Of a stretch of 42,001 nucleotides of DNA, positions 8,860 through 17,683 are shown in pieces. Source of the DNA: CAVYXF01 sp963772335 (GTDB lineage Bacteria; Pseudomonadota; Alphaproteobacteria; Rhizobiales; Rhodomicrobiaceae); assembly GCA_963772335.1 (NCBI GenBank), contig CAVYXF010000016.1:1-42001 (forward strand). Direction: 5' to 3'. Within the stretch, counting starts at the first letter, position 1, and each line of letters opens with the position of its first letter. The notes under the pieces were generated by a model. That model had not been told where the DNA came from. It did not search any database and worked only from the letters and a program-made list of their open reading frames with translations. The translations under genes and the position numbers were made by a program.

Positions 8860-10218
8860 CTACTCCGCCGCTATGCGATGGCTGTGGTCGAGGCTATGCG
8901 AAACAGGGAGCGCGCGAGCAACGGCAGCCGGCTCGGCCTGCTCGACAATCAACCGGGCGCTGCGGCGATAGGTGATCAGAAGGCGTACCCAGTTCGCCAG
9001 GATCGACAGTTTGGAATGACCGTCCGCCAGCGTTCTCAGATGCAGCAGCCCCCACATCAGCCATGCCGGGAAGCCGGTGATCGAACGGCCGCCGAATTCA
9101 GCGATGCCGACATGGCGAATAACGGTCGCCAGCTTCTCCGGCAGGAAGGCCTTGGGAGGGCTGGGCGGCGCGCGGTCCGCCAGCCGGGCGGCGATCAGCC
9201 TGCCGACATACCGGCCTTGCTCCCGTGCGATGGAGGCGAGGCCCGGCACTGGCTGGCCATCAGGGCCGACGACATGGGCCGCGTCGCCGACGACGAAGCA
9301 TTCGGGATGGCCGGGCACGGAAAAATCGTTTCCAACGCCGACGGTTCCGTTCGGCTTGACAGCAGCCGCGCCGAGCGTCGTCGCTACAGGCACGCCCTGC
9401 ACGCCTGTGCACCACAACACCGTCGATGCGTCGATCCGCGTCCCGCCGATGCTGACGCCCATCGAATCGACATCGGTAACGGGAACGCCCAGCCTTACTT
9501 CGACGCCGGCGCTTTCGAGCGCCCGCATCGCGTAGGATGAATGCTTTTCGCTGAAGGCGGGCAGCAGCCTCGGCCCGGCCTCGACGAGCACGATGCGCGC
9601 CCGGCGGACGTCGATGTTGCGAAAATCGGCCGGCAGGGTCCGCCCGATGAACTCGCTGATCGAGCCGGTAGTGGCGACGCCGGTCGGCCCGCCCCCGACG
9701 ACGACTACGGTCATGTCGCGCGCCTGTTTCGGGGGGTCGGATTCCATCTCCGCGCGCTCGAAGGCCGTCAGCAGCCGATTGCGGGCGGCCGTGGCGTCGG
9801 CGAGCGTCTTCAAGCCGAGCGCGTGCGGCGCCCATTCCGCCTCATGGCCGAAATAGCTCGTCCGCGCTCCAGTCGCGACCACGAGTTGGTCCCAGGCCAG
9901 GTCGTCGCCTTCCTGGAAGATGACGGCGCGGCGGGACAGATCGATGCGCGTTGCCTCGCGCATCTCCACCCGGACGTTCGGCATCTCTCTCACCAGTGAG
10001 CGGATGGGAGCCGCGATCTCCGCAGGTTCGAGGATTGAGGTGGCGACCTGGAACAGAAACGGTTGAAACAGATGATGATTGTTGCGGTCGACAAGCGTGA
10101 CTTCGGCATCGCTGCCCTGCAGGGCGCGAATGGCCGCCATCCCAGCAAAACCGGCGCCGATGACGACCACCTTCGGCTTGGATGGTCTGCTTGCCGCAGT
10201 GGCGTTGCCGGCGCTCAT
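8860..10218 (-). CDS. type II NADH dehydrogenase-like FAD oxidoreductase
   Basis: The 452-aa product would oxidise NAD(P)H with FAD and pass electrons to quinone or another acceptor at the membrane surface. The FAD-binding Rossmann motif VVVIGAGFAGMAA is at residues 17-29. YDQL-type and VVATGART segments follow, then a second dinucleotide motif VVVVGGGPTGV for NAD(P)H, and the late FAD-contacting GHPECFVVGDAAHV with GLASIAREQG. The C-terminus has a hydrophobic, amphipathic segment (FPAWLMWGLLHLRTLADG) typical of NDH-2 membrane attachment. The start at 10218 overlaps the TPR gene stop as ATGA, so it is the last gene of the peroxidase operon. Within the operon it might recycle electrons for the DyP peroxidase or the SDR product, which is inference. 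Confidence 0.88.
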   Translation of the reverse strand: MSAGNATAASRPSKPKVVVIGAGFAGMAAIRALQGSDAEVTLVDRNNHHLFQPFLFQVATSILEPAEIAAPIRSLVREMPNVRVEMREATRIDLSRRAVIFQEGDDLAWDQLVVATGARTSYFGHEAEWAPHALGLKTLADATAARNRLLTAFERAEMESDPPKQARDMTVVVVGGGPTGVATTGSISEFIGRTLPADFRNIDVRRARIVLVEAGPRLLPAFSEKHSSYAMRALESAGVEVRLGVPVTDVDSMGVSIGGTRIDASTVLWCTGVQGVPVATTLGAAAVKPNGTVGVGNDFSVPGHPECFVVGDAAHVVGPDGQPVPGLASIAREQGRYVGRLIAARLADRAPPSPPKAFLPEKLATVIRHVGIAEFGGRSITGFPAWLMWGLLHLRTLADGHSKLSILANWVRLLITYRRSARLIVEQAEPAAVARALPVSHSLDHSHRIAAE

Positions 10219-11255
10219 GCTGCATTGCTCCCAATTGCCAGCGGAACGTGCTGGGCATTTCGCCGCGCTTTGGCGAGAAGGCTGCGTGAGCGCGGGGTTT
10301 TGCGCAGCTTCCAATTGGCCATCGCAAGCTCAAGCGCACGTTGCGGCCGGTTGCCTACGCCCATGAAGAAGGCCGCCGCGTGGTCGGCATAGGCTTCCGG
10401 CCGCCGCGCCAGCAACCGCTCATAGGCGGCTGCCGCGCGTTCCGCTTCGCGCGCAGCTCTGCCATCGCCACGCGCGGCCAGGACCTCCGCATAGACGGCG
10501 CGGTATTCCGGATCGTCGGACGTCACGACGAGTGGGGCGACAAGCGCCTCGGCGAGGTCCAACTGGCCGCGCGCGATAGCGACCTCCGCGCGATGTCCGC
10601 GTCCCGGAACGTGCTGCGGCAGGACCGCATGGAGTTCGGCGAGGATCGCCTCGGCGCGGTCCAGATCGCCGCGGCGCATTGCGCTCACCCCCCATTCGAA
10701 GAGCAGTTGGCCGCAGGGGAAGGGCGACAGGCCCTCATCCGCCCTGAGCGCGGCCGCATAGCTGCTTTCGGCCTCCGCCCATTCGCCCAGTTCCGCAAGC
10801 AGGGACGCGAGCGCACCCAGGGTGTCGATCCCGGGATCGTCCTGCGCCAGTGTTTCGCGCAGGGCCAGCGCCTCCCGATATCGTCCGGTCGCCTGCAGCA
10901 GCGCCGCCATCTCGGTCTCGATTTCCCTCCTTGGATAGCCGGCTGCAAGCGCGCCGCCGAGAAGCGCATTGGCTTCCTCGAAACGATGGAACCGCGACGC
11001 GAGCCGTGCGTGGGTATAGAATGCGCTGCCTCTATCGGCCGATAGCGCAATAGCCTCGTTGGCGACGCGTTCCGCCCGGTCGTGGTCGACGATCCGGCCA
11101 AGCAGGTCGCCGCAAAGAAACAGAAGCTTCGACAACGCGAGCAGGTCCTCGAAGGCCGCGCGTTCGACACGGCGAAGCTCGAGGCTGTCGATCGACGCCG
11201 ACAGATTGGCGAGCGCGATCCGCCCGCTCGTATAATGGCTGGGGGCGATCATCAT
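10215..11255 (-). CDS. tetratricopeptide-repeat protein
   Basis: The 346-aa product is a helical-repeat protein without signal peptide or membrane helices. Repeats of TPR type are visible, for example EEANALLGGALAAGYP, REALALRETLAQDDPG, EAESSYAAALRADEGL, RAEAILAELHAVLPQH and AAYERLLARRPEAY. It has no catalytic motif and probably acts as a scaffold or partner-binding protein. The start at 11255 overlaps the SDR stop as ATGA, and its own stop overlaps the NADH dehydrogenase start, so it is translationally embedded in the operon. The open frame continues upstream to 11732 but that part is shadow of the SDR gene. Its repeated presence within a redox operon suggests it assembles or senses one of the partner enzymes. 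Confidence 0.85.
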   Translation of the reverse strand: MMIAPSHYTSGRIALANLSASIDSLELRRVERAAFEDLLALSKLLFLCGDLLGRIVDHDRAERVANEAIALSADRGSAFYTHARLASRFHRFEEANALLGGALAAGYPRREIETEMAALLQATGRYREALALRETLAQDDPGIDTLGALASLLAELGEWAEAESSYAAALRADEGLSPFPCGQLLFEWGVSAMRRGDLDRAEAILAELHAVLPQHVPGRGHRAEVAIARGQLDLAEALVAPLVVTSDDPEYRAVYAEVLAARGDGRAAREAERAAAAYERLLARRPEAYADHAAAFFMGVGNRPQRALELAMANWKLRKTPRSRSLLAKARRNAQHVPLAIGSNAA

Positions 11256-12040
11256 GAGGTGTGGCCTTTCAGGCCGGTGAGCAGCGCGGGATAGCCGCGG
11301 GTCAACGAGCCGCCGTCGATGGCGACCGTATGGCCGTTGATCGACCGCGCGTTGTCCGAGGCGAGAAACACGGCGGCTGCAGCAATTTCTTCTGCCTGGA
11401 CCGCGCGCTTCATGGGGATGATGCCCAGGAAGAGCTCCCGCATGGCCGGATTTTCCAGCTCCTTGCGCGTCAGCGGCGTCTCCACCAAGCCGGGCGCGAT
11501 GCCGACGACACGGATACCGCGGCCGCCGAGTTCCAGCGCGCCGCAGCGCGTGATCATGTCGACGCCAGCCTTGGCCGCACAATAGGCCACCTGCCCCTCG
11601 CCGGGCTGCTGTCCGTTCACCGAGGAGATGTTGATGATGACGCCGGGCCGTCCCTGCTCGAGCATCTGCCGGGCGCCGTGCTTGACGCCGTAGAAGACGC
11701 CGCCGAGCGTGACGGCTTGAACGGATTTCCACTTCTCGGCGCTCAGCTCGGTGAGCGGCGCGATCGCGCCAAAGCCGGCGCAGTTGACCACGATATCGAC
11801 TGACCCGAATGCATCGCGCGCCTCGCGCATCGCGCCTTCGACCTGACTCTCGTCCGAGACATCGGTGACGCGACCGATTGCGCGGCTGCCCAGCTCGCGG
11901 GAGGCGTCGCCCAATGCTTTGGCGTTGAGATCGCAGAGCAGCACACTCGCTCCAGCCTCAATGAACGCGGTCGCGATCGCCTTGCCGATCCCAGATGCGC
12001 CGCCGGTCACGACCGCGCCTTTGCCTCTCAAGATTTCCAT
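11252..12040 (-). CDS. short-chain dehydrogenase/reductase (SDR, FabG-like)
   Basis: This 262-aa classical SDR uses NAD(P)(H) to interconvert an alcohol and a ketone. The cofactor motif TGGASGIG is at residues 12-19, the NAG-type motif appears as NCAG at 86-89, and the catalytic set is Ser140 (NISSVNG), Tyr153 and Lys157 (YCAAK). D37 in LLCDLN after the second strand favours NAD(H). The C-terminal ISGHTVAIDGGSL-like segment (INGHTVAIDGG) is typical. The start at 12040 is preceded by GGAGAG; an ATG five codons earlier is not. It starts 53 bp after the DUF4331 gene and overlaps the TPR gene. The substrate cannot be told from sequence. Confidence 0.9.
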   Translation of the reverse strand: MEILRGKGAVVTGGASGIGKAIATAFIEAGASVLLCDLNAKALGDASRELGSRAIGRVTDVSDESQVEGAMREARDAFGSVDIVVNCAGFGAIAPLTELSAEKWKSVQAVTLGGVFYGVKHGARQMLEQGRPGVIINISSVNGQQPGEGQVAYCAAKAGVDMITRCGALELGGRGIRVVGIAPGLVETPLTRKELENPAMRELFLGIIPMKRAVQAEEIAAAAVFLASDNARSINGHTVAIDGGSLTRGYPALLTGLKGHTS

Positions 12041-12093
12041 TTTCACTCTCCACAATCGGTTGAACTGACCGGGCTTGAACGTTGCCGTGGTCC

Positions 12094-13221
12094 TTATTTC
12101 GCGAATGCCGGTAGGGGCAGGTCGGCTCGCTTGTTCGGCTCGCGCACATAAGGAAAGGTGAGGCTGGCCGGCTTGGTGGGAGCGTCGACCCCGTCGCCAA
12201 ACCGCTCGCCCCGCCCACCGTTCACGTAAAGCGTGAGCAGCTCGTCGAGGATGTCGTCATCGAGCCAGCGGCCGCCTGCGCTCTCGTGCGGCCGGCCATC
12301 GAGGATCGCGCGTTCGATTTCCAGGAACTTGCCCGGCGCGAACGGATGAGCGAGATCGAGGACCAGGTAATCGTCGATGAGCAGGTCGCGCAGCGGATGG
12401 CGCCCGTCTGTCCCGAGCGGCCACGCTGTCTTGTCGTCGAGGTCATCGAAGAAGGCGAGGTTCGCATCGAGGCGCAACTCGTAGAGCGGCCGGTATTCCT
12501 TCGAGAGCGCGAAGGCGTCTTCCCGATTGTACAGATCGCGAAGCTCGACACCCTTGGTGTGCGGATCACGGGTCGTGTTCAGCAGGGTGACGTTCTTGAT
12601 CTCCGGCCGCCCGAGACGTTCGATACGGATCGGCCTGCCCCTGCGCGTAACGATGGTTTCCGCGATGCCTGCAACGAGTGTGACGCCGCCGAAGTGCCCG
12701 GCGATTGGGGCGAACGGGACTTCGACGACGATCGTCAGGCAATCGCGAAACTGAGCGGCGTTGTTTCCCGGATTGGTGAAGGCAAGCTTGCCCGTTATGT
12801 CCATGTGGATCGTCGCCTCGACATCCATGAAGAACGGGTCGCTGGCCAGCCCCGCGAAAACGCGCATGCCATTCTGTTCGAGTGGTTTCCCGACGACGAA
12901 CCTCGCCTCGGGCGCGTCCGAGGTGACGATCCTCCCATTCTGAATGGAGGTCCCTTCAGGCACGTCATCGAAGCTGACATCGATCCGATATTCCGCCTTG
13001 CCGGCCACCAGCCTGCCGCCCGAGCGGGTCAGCGGCCGCAGCCGGAAGCGGTGCGTGACGACATCGCTGAAGAACGCTCGGACTGTCGCCATGGGAAACA
13101 CGTTCATGATGAGGACGAGGTTTCCCGGCCGTTCGGGGCTCGGGAACGCATAGAAGTCGGTGATGTCCACGGCGGGATCGCCCATCACCGCGGGGCCACT
13201 GAAATGGTCTGACATGGTCAT
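12094..13221 (-). CDS. DUF4331 domain protein
   Basis: The 375-aa product carries the DUF4331 hallmarks: DITDFYAFPSPERPGNLVLIMNVFP near the N-terminus, a long beta-rich middle with DVEATIHMDITG, and a C-terminal region with LRDLLIDDYLVLDLAHPF. DUF4331 proteins are often exported and lie near redox genes, but this copy begins directly with the domain and has no signal peptide, so it is probably cytoplasmic. The start at 13221 follows AGGAG, 14 bases after the DyP gene stop. The reading frame continues up to 13446 but that is inside the DyP gene. The biochemical role of DUF4331 is unknown; adjacency to a DyP peroxidase suggests a shared substrate or protection role. Confidence 0.88.
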   Translation of the reverse strand: MTMSDHFSGPAVMGDPAVDITDFYAFPSPERPGNLVLIMNVFPMATVRAFFSDVVTHRFRLRPLTRSGGRLVAGKAEYRIDVSFDDVPEGTSIQNGRIVTSDAPEARFVVGKPLEQNGMRVFAGLASDPFFMDVEATIHMDITGKLAFTNPGNNAAQFRDCLTIVVEVPFAPIAGHFGGVTLVAGIAETIVTRRGRPIRIERLGRPEIKNVTLLNTTRDPHTKGVELRDLYNREDAFALSKEYRPLYELRLDANLAFFDDLDDKTAWPLGTDGRHPLRDLLIDDYLVLDLAHPFAPGKFLEIERAILDGRPHESAGGRWLDDDILDELLTLYVNGGRGERFGDGVDAPTKPASLTFPYVREPNKRADLPLPAFAK

Positions 13222-13235
13222 AATCTCCTGGGTGT

Positions 13236-14660
13236 TCAGAATCTCTGCTCGATCAAGCCTTCGAGCGCCTTCAGCCCGGGGACGAACAGATATTCGCCGC
13301 CTTTCACCGTGACGAAGGTCGGAAGGTCGAATAGGAACGGGCGCTTGGCGCCGGGCACCACCATCTGCGTGCCTTCGCCGCCGATGCCGACGATCGGGTC
13401 CTGCTCGTTCGGATCGAGGCCGATGAACTCGCCGCCGGCCATCCATTCCTTCTGCACGAACTCGAACTGCCGCTCGATATCCGCCTGGATCAACAGCTGG
13501 ACGAGGCCGCGATCGATACCGTCGTCCTGGAGCACGCCCTCCTGCAAACGCGGGCCATACTCGACACCCCGCCGGATCAGCCGGTGCCGCCGTACCGCGG
13601 TCGCGCGCTTGAGGGGCGTCTCGCGCGGATTGACCCGGCGCAGATGTGAGCCAAGCGGGCAGCGCGCGCCCTGATCGTCGCCGGCATAGGTGAAGTTGTT
13701 GCGGCGCTGCGGGTCTGCCGCGATCGCGGCATCATCCTTGTCGGGCGAAAGGTCCAGCGGACAGCCGCTGCGCCACCGGCCCATCATTTTCGCCGCGACC
13801 AGTTCCTGATGATAATGGTCATCCGAGCCGTAGAGCGTCTTCGCAGCCGTAGCCATATACCGGCGAAACGCGGCCGCATCCTGATAGAGCTTGCGGAACA
13901 CCACATAGGTGCCGTTCCGCCGCAGCTCGAGCGGCTCAGGCCCTTGCGGGCTGTCTCGGCCGGCCTCGTCTTCATAACCCAAGAGGAACTCGCCGGGCTT
14001 GAGTGGACGCCATTTGCCGTCGGCTTCCAGCACGCCATCGCCGGGATAGGACGGTGCATCCGCCCCCTCGATCGGCGGCTGTGAGATCGGATCGGCGAAG
14101 CCGAAATGCTCGCCCTCCGAGCCGACCCCGTTTTCATGCGCGAGCGCCGTCGTGTCCTGAACGAAGCGGATCTCGACGCCGCCGGTCGCCTCCATCTCGG
14201 CGCGAATGATCCGCATCGCCTCTTCGCGGCCCTCGTCGGAATCCGTGCGGATCAAGCCCATGGCATGGATATCGGGAGTGCCGAGGCCGCCCTCCCAACG
14301 CTCGGGCGCGTTCGGTCCGATGTCGCCTACGAGGTGCGCACGGCCCCGCATTCCGGCCCGGAACGCCTCGGGGAAGCTGTCCAGCGAGCGCTGCGAGAGG
14401 CCCAGCGCCTTCAGCCCTTCATAGGTGAAGCCGATATTGACAGTGAACCGTGTGCCGTGCTCTTCGCGCCGGACGTTGACGCGCTTGAGCAATTTGCGCA
14501 GCCAGCCCCGCGCTTTCGCGGCGTCATGGAATTTGACGAAGATATGGCGTCCGTACCGCATCAGGATTGGCGCAACGACGTTGTCCTGGATGTCGTGCAG
14601 ATTGTCCTTTAGGTCGGCCGACGTCAGATTTCGTGCCGGAGTGAGAGTAAGCATTGTCAT
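13236..14660 (-). CDS. DyP-type heme peroxidase
   Basis: The 474-aa product is a dye-decolorizing-type peroxidase using heme and hydrogen peroxide to oxidise bulky substrates. The distal motif, normally GXXDG, appears as GFADPISQP with Asp190; the glycine after Asp is replaced by proline. The proximal heme His is His339 in CPLGSHLRRVNPRE, with Arg346 matching the conserved NPR arginine. The length fits the longer DyP classes. There is no Tat or Sec signal, so it should be cytoplasmic, and no encapsulin gene or obvious cargo-loading tail is seen nearby. It is the second gene of the operon, 96 bases after the unknown lead gene, and is followed closely by DUF4331. Confidence 0.93.
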   Translation of the reverse strand: MTMLTLTPARNLTSADLKDNLHDIQDNVVAPILMRYGRHIFVKFHDAAKARGWLRKLLKRVNVRREEHGTRFTVNIGFTYEGLKALGLSQRSLDSFPEAFRAGMRGRAHLVGDIGPNAPERWEGGLGTPDIHAMGLIRTDSDEGREEAMRIIRAEMEATGGVEIRFVQDTTALAHENGVGSEGEHFGFADPISQPPIEGADAPSYPGDGVLEADGKWRPLKPGEFLLGYEDEAGRDSPQGPEPLELRRNGTYVVFRKLYQDAAAFRRYMATAAKTLYGSDDHYHQELVAAKMMGRWRSGCPLDLSPDKDDAAIAADPQRRNNFTYAGDDQGARCPLGSHLRRVNPRETPLKRATAVRRHRLIRRGVEYGPRLQEGVLQDDGIDRGLVQLLIQADIERQFEFVQKEWMAGGEFIGLDPNEQDPIVGIGGEGTQMVVPGAKRPFLFDLPTFVTVKGGEYLFVPGLKALEGLIEQRF

Positions 14661-14756
14661 GATCCTCGGGCGGAAAGTACGAGCGGGGAGGCGAGTGCAG
14701 GGGATCGACCCCGAGGGGGCGAGGTCGATCCCATCGCCGCCGCGTTAGTTGAGGTG

Positions 14757-15470
14757 CTACGCGGCTCTCTTCCGCACGCCCAGCCGCTCCGGGACATCGG
14801 TGAACTGCGGCTGCTTGGCGACGTCGGTGTCGATCGCTGCGGCGCTGCGCACGTGCTCAAAGGGCTTGGCCAGCTCGCTCAGGAAGGCGTTGACTTTGTC
14901 CTCGAGGCTGCCCTCACCGCCCATGACCGCACGCTGGAACTTCTGCGTCTTGGCGTACCAGTCGGCCTGCTTCTCGATCTGGCTGTTGCTCAGGCTTGGA
15001 AAGGCGTCGTAACAGGCCAGGGTCTTGATCTGACCGCGCGCGATGTACTGCACGATGTCGCGCGCCGCCGCGTTCGGCCCGGTCGGGCAGCCGATGCACT
15101 GTCCCCAGATCTTTTCGAGGTTCTCTCTCCCGTTGAGCACGAAGTCGTCGAAATACTTCTCCAGGCTGCTGTCGAACTGGGAGACGAAGTAGAGGGTGGG
15201 ACCGAACTCGGAGCTGGTGCCGACGAACCAGCGCGCGGCGCGGATCAGGCCGAGCAGCGTCGTCGCCTCCGAGAAGGTCATGTGGGGCGGGTTCCAGAAC
15301 TCACGGAAGGCCAGCGTGTTCAAGGCCGTCACCAGGTTGGCATCGGGCTTGAGCGGCCACATGCCCGTGAACTCATGCACCTCGCGCTCGCCGTCCTTCA
15401 TGATGAGGCCGGGGTGACGCAGGTCCCACCTGACGGCGTTGGTCGCATGTCCTGACTGTTCGTTATTCAT
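14757..15470 (-). CDS. uncharacterised lead protein of the peroxidase operon
   Basis: The 237-aa product has no signal peptide or membrane helix. Recognisable parts are a WDLRHPGLIMKDGER start, the aromatic segment MWPLKPDANLVTALNTLAF, and the phrase FVSQFDSSLEKYFDDFV. The last resembles a phrase seen in proteins with a dimeric alpha-beta (DyP/chlorite-dismutase-like) barrel fold, so a relation to that fold is possible but unproven. A short GQCIGCPTG segment contains two Cys three residues apart. It sits first in the operon, starts after GGAG about 10 bases upstream, and is 150 bp downstream of the shared palindromic operator. It may be a heme- or substrate-handling partner of the DyP enzyme. 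I do not recognise a named family. Confidence 0.8.
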   Translation of the reverse strand: MNNEQSGHATNAVRWDLRHPGLIMKDGEREVHEFTGMWPLKPDANLVTALNTLAFREFWNPPHMTFSEATTLLGLIRAARWFVGTSSEFGPTLYFVSQFDSSLEKYFDDFVLNGRENLEKIWGQCIGCPTGPNAAARDIVQYIARGQIKTLACYDAFPSLSNSQIEKQADWYAKTQKFQRAVMGGEGSLEDKVNAFLSELAKPFEHVRSAAAIDTDVAKQPQFTDVPERLGVRKRAA

Positions 15471-15580
15471 GTCCCAAAATCTCCATTCGTTGACGCATTT
15501 GGCGGCCGGTGGCGTGGCGCCTGATTTGCTTCAGGAGCGGGCCGCTGCCGCCTGCATCTATGCGTCGATGGAGCGCCGGA

Positions 15581-15620
15581 AAGCAGTTACGCGTCGTAAG
15601 GCTTCCGTAAGCTTACGGCC
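15581..15620 (-). promoter_or_regulatory. operator-like palindrome upstream of the peroxidase operon
   Basis: Read on the minus strand from 15620, the sequence begins GGCCGTAAGCTTACGG, identical over 16 bases to the site at 454-469. It is followed by CTTACG at 15600 and GTAACTGC at 15590, spaced 10-11 bp, just as TTACGGC and TTACTGC follow in the other site. The block starts 150 bp before the start codon at 15470, nearly the same distance as at the efflux operon (149). Beyond the repeats both leaders also share GATGCAGG and GCGGCCCGC words. The identity is seen directly; regulation is inference. Confidence 0.7.
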
Positions 15621-15730
15621 CGGCCGGCGTGCGGGATGCAGTCCTCGAATGTGATGAGCGGCCGTTGTTAGTTAGGAGTTCAGGCGCGAAGGCGCGGGTG
15701 CCCCGCGTTTCGCTCTACGTCGCCGCCGAT

Positions 15731-17516
15731 TTAGGTCGAGAGATTCAGTCTTTTCAGAAGTGCCGTGAAACGGCGGTCGCCCCGAAGCGGCTGAAAGAAT
15801 GGCTCGACATTCAGTAGGTCGACAAAATTTGTCTTGTCGTCGATTGCCTCATCGAGGCGCCGGAACGCCAGATCGAAGTCTTCCAGTCCGGTCGCCGCCA
15901 GAGCTTCCGCCAGAGGGCTGACGTAATGGCTTGCGGAGAGCGGACGAAGCTCCGCGACGCATTTCTCGGCCTGCGCCCCATGACCCTGCCGCGCATAGGC
16001 GGCGGCCAGCAGCCCGATATTCAGCGGCAGCCGCGAGGGGTGCAGACACTCGATGGCGGCGTCAAAATTTTGCTGCTGGAAGCACAACAGGCCCTTGTAG
16101 AACAGCGCCTCCGGGTAGTCGCGATCCAAGCCGAACGATTTGTCGAGATGCTCGGCGGCCGATCGATGGTCACCTTTGACGTAGTAAAGATATGCCAGTC
16201 TGGCGCAGTCGCTGGCCGACAAGGGGTCCAATTCGGTGGAGCGCCGAAGTCCGGCTTCCGCGGCCTGCAGGTTGCCTTGGCACAGCAAAGCCATGGCTCG
16301 GAAAAAGTGACCGGATGCATGGCCGGGTTGTATGTCCAGCGCCCGGTCGAACAGCTTCAACGCCTCAGTCCCAACGATATTCAAACCAGCCACGAAGTCC
16401 TCCCAGGGTCGTGCACGTTTCGCTCAAGTCTGGATCGAGGGCGTAGCCGCGTTCGGCATTCGCCCGAACTGCCGGATACACGTCACGCCCGGACACCGCT
16501 CCGAAGTGCGCAAGCAAGCCGTTCGCCGTCGCCATGCCGCTGTAGGCGAGAGCGTAATCGGGAAAGAGGCGGATGAGTTCTTCCAGTTGGTCCCGTGCCG
16601 CCCACAGTGTTTCGGGAGACTGCTGATGTATGAGGAACCGGGCGCGTAAGTATCTCGCATAAAGGTCGAGAGCATGGCCGGATGGGTGCACTCGGGTCCG
16701 CGACATGGGCAGATCGGCTCGGAGCAAACGGGCAATCGACTGAGCGATCTCCTCCTGAATAGCAAAGACGTCCTCCTGTTCACGGCGGAAAACCTCCGAC
16801 CAGAGGTGATGGCCGGATTCAGCCTCGATCGCCTGCGCCGTGATTTGCAGCTGTTCGCCCGCTTTCCTGACGCTTCCCTCGATGACGACATCGGCACCGA
16901 GCCGCCGGCCAACTTCACGGATATCGAAGGCCCCTCCCTTGAACTGGAACGCCGATGACCGGGCGATCACCTTCAACCCGGCGATGTGGGTGAGTGAGTT
17001 GATGATTTCCTCACTGATCCCGTCGCAAAAATAGTCCTGCTCCGGTTCCGGGCTCATGTTCACGAACGGCAGGACAGCAATGGACGCACGCGCTTGGGTC
17101 GCCGCGCCGGCTGGCCCGCCCTGGTTCCCTGGCTCTGGATCTAGCCAGCGAAAAATGGGAACGTAACTGCCGGGCCGCACGCCAATCAGGACAGGGTCAT
17201 TTCTCCCCGGCCCGTCATAAAATTCCTTCAACTTCGCTCTAAGCCGCCGGGCTTCAACCCGGACAATAGCGTCGACGTTCGGATCGTATTCGGCTGTGCG
17301 GTCGAAGACCTCCATTGCGATGGAGAACTCTTTGAGACTATCGAGGTCTCCCTGAAGGGTGCGATTGACGATATGCGTGAGGAACCGGCATAGCCGGGCT
17401 GAGGGGGCGAATTTCGGGTTCTCCACGATCCGCGCTAATTGCTCCAAAACCGACTTCGCCGCCGGCGCTTCCGCCGCAATGTTGCCGGGTATTTCCTCTG
17501 GTGACGAGCTCGGCAT
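15731..17516 (-). pseudogene. TolB/FlgO-like TPR regulator, frameshifted
   Basis: The first part, from about 17516, has an N-terminal domain (residues 20-125) with VDAIVRVEARRLRAKLKEFY, typical of a predicted DNA-binding or regulatory module. A TolB/FlgO-like domain follows (about 145-280, SIAVLPFVNMSPEPEQDYFCDG), then TPR repeats. The frame stops at 16365 right after GWFEYRWD. The next frame continues TEALKLFDRALDIQPGHASG and more TPRs to 15731. Loss of five bases from a tandem GGACT-type repeat would explain the break, since family members read roughly WDWxEA here. Proteins of this type are often labelled adenylate cyclase without having a cyclase domain. The start is uncertain: 17516 (MPSSS) or 17546. 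If real, the break leaves the DNA-binding and TolB-like parts intact but removes most TPRs. Confidence 0.8.
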
Positions 17517-17683
17517 AATGCGGTTCTCTAGCGGCTTCCGAAGCATCCCGAGTCGTGTTGGAGTTCTTAAGATTTCAGACAATGCGTCTCAACGGACAGC
17601 GCTTCCAAGCCAGGCTCGACGTTCGCCATCTCACTTTATGTTCTGAGTATAGCACGCCTCTATCGACAACCACATACGAGCAA

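Noticed and set aside
11256..11732. N-terminal extension of the TPR gene
   Set aside because: It overlaps the SDR gene in another frame; ATGA coupling at 11255 marks the start.
13222..13446. N-terminal extension of the DUF4331 gene
   Set aside because: It lies in the DyP gene; AGGAG and the domain start support 13221.
8860..15470. Encapsulin/DyP nanocompartment
   Set aside because: A DyP gene is present but no encapsulin shell gene or clear C-terminal cargo tag is near it.
15731..17516. Adenylate cyclase annotation
   Set aside because: Proteins of this architecture are often labelled so, but no cyclase catalytic domain is visible.
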